A DNA stretch of 64,000 bases, from assembly GCF_002078875.1 (NCBI RefSeq), contig NC_034438.1:70539405-70603404 (forward strand), read 5' to 3'. Under the pieces are notes generated by a model. That model was not told the DNA's origin. It made no database searches and saw only the letters and a program-made list of their open reading frames with translations. Made by a program: the position numbers and the translations under genes. This DNA comes from Numida meleagris (taxonomy: Eukaryota; Chordata; Aves; Galliformes; Numididae). Positions 63,500-64,000 of this stretch are shown piece after piece. The first letter of the stretch is position 1, and every line of letters begins with the position of its first letter.

Positions 63500-64000
63500 A
63501 CAACGCACAACAGCAAACTCAGATGCCAGGTAGAACCAGCGTCCCGGCAGAGGGCAGGCCTCACTGGCAGCACCGGGACGGCTCCGCTCCCTGCTGCTCC
63601 CGCTGCCCTCTCCCCTCACGCCGGGGACGCGCCTCGGCTGGCGGCCAGGTGCTACCTGTGCTGGGGCAGGGCAGCGAGCGGGCGCCAGCCGCCAAGCCCA
63701 AGGCAACAACCGAAGGAACGGGCACACGGGAGGGCGGCTCGCGCACAGACTGCGATTTCCCCACTGGCTGGTGTGAGACAGCCGCGGATCTGACGGTGCC
63801 TCTAAAGAAAAACCCCGCACATCTCTGGAGGGAGCACCGCCGCGTTTGGTTTTGGCAGCGGTCTGCCCGCCTGCCCGCAGGAAGCACCGCGGTCACCTCT
63901 GTGCAGCCTTGGCACCGCGCGGATGGCGGCCAGCACCGGCCCGGCCCCACCGCGCCTCCCCCCGCACCCCTCTCTCCCGCGGGAGCACCCGAGCCTCCAG
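63500..64000. promoter_or_regulatory. GC-rich, CpG-containing edge, probable part of the HSD17B4 CpG island
   Basis: From about 63540 the sequence turns GC-rich with many CpG pairs, in contrast to the AT-rich introns. Because it lies upstream of exon 2 on the gene strand, it is probably the intron-1 side of a promoter CpG island whose core and exon 1 are beyond 64000. The open frames here are typical of GC-rich DNA and show no protein family. Confidence 0.55.

Larger units (their letters stand above)
60547..64000. other. HSD17B4 intron 1 (partial)
   Basis: Sequence upstream of exon 2 on the minus strand. It contains a 36-bp minisatellite (61625-61732), a reverse CR1 piece (62016-62190), a forward CR1 (62798-63495) and a GC-rich edge (63500-64000). 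No match to the first coding exon (an RVVLVTGAG-type peptide) was found, so exon 1 lies beyond the window. Confidence 0.75.

Noticed and set aside
63248..63793. 181-codon plus-strand open frame
   Set aside because: It begins in a CR1 fragment and runs into the GC-rich region, where stop codons are rare by composition. No protein motif is visible.
63601..63960. Search for HSD17B4 exon 1 in the GC-rich edge
   Set aside because: No minus-strand sequence encodes the expected RVVLVTGAG peptide followed by a donor in the right phase, so exon 1 is not in the window.
1..64000. CRISPR arrays, tRNA or rRNA genes, prophage or bacterial defence systems
   Set aside because: No regularly spaced repeats, tRNA-like clover-leaf sequence or prokaryotic gene organisation was seen by eye. 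The window is vertebrate intron and exon DNA. A tRNAscan or Rfam search could still find small RNAs that I missed.

Overview
This window looks like intronic and exonic DNA of a bird, most likely a galliform such as chicken. Two things point there: many CR1 LINE fragments ending in the avian ATTCTRTG-type tail, and two copies of a short mariner-like element of the kind known from chicken (Galluhop/Mariner1_GG type). There are no bacterial-style genes, operons, CRISPR arrays or recognisable tRNA/rRNA genes.

One protein-coding gene fills almost the whole window, on the minus strand: HSD17B4, encoding peroxisomal multifunctional enzyme type 2 (D-bifunctional protein). I could place 23 consecutive coding exons (human-style exons 2 to 24) between 60546 and 2398. 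All have GT/AG borders and phases that join without a frameshift. The 2150 coding bases include the stop. If the missing first exon carries 58 coding bases, as I recall for the mammalian gene, the protein is 735 residues, the length expected for the family. The order is: short-chain dehydrogenase domain (exons 2-11), a variable linker (exon 12), the tandem MaoC-like hydratase-2 region (exons 13-21) and the SCP2-like domain (exons 22-24), ending in Ala-Lys-Leu, a type 1 peroxisomal targeting signal. Residues with known catalytic roles are present: Ser151, Tyr164, Lys168 for the dehydrogenase; Asp510 and His515 for the hydratase. In chicken this gene is on chromosome Z; that placement is prior knowledge, not read from the window.

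Layout by coordinate: 1-2397 is downstream flank with a CR1 tail at the left edge and the probable 3' UTR; 2398-13047 holds exons 24-22; 14665-20154 exons 21-18; 20155-36051 two very long introns (17 and 16) with exon 17 between them; 36052-40617 exons 16-12; 40618-48405 intron 11 with an ERV LTR and a long decayed CR1; 48406-57207 exons 11-3; 60493-60546 exon 2; 60547-64000 is intron 1, with a 36-bp minisatellite, two CR1 fragments and a GC-rich, CpG-containing edge. That edge suggests the promoter and exon 1 lie just beyond 64000.

Everything outside the exons is intron or flank. Recognisable content there is CR1 (mostly antisense to the gene), two LTRs of one avian ERV type, another LTR-like repeat, two mariner-derived elements, and a few simple repeats and hairpins. 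I found no convincing new gene or novel system. The findings are structural curiosities and points about splicing of HSD17B4.
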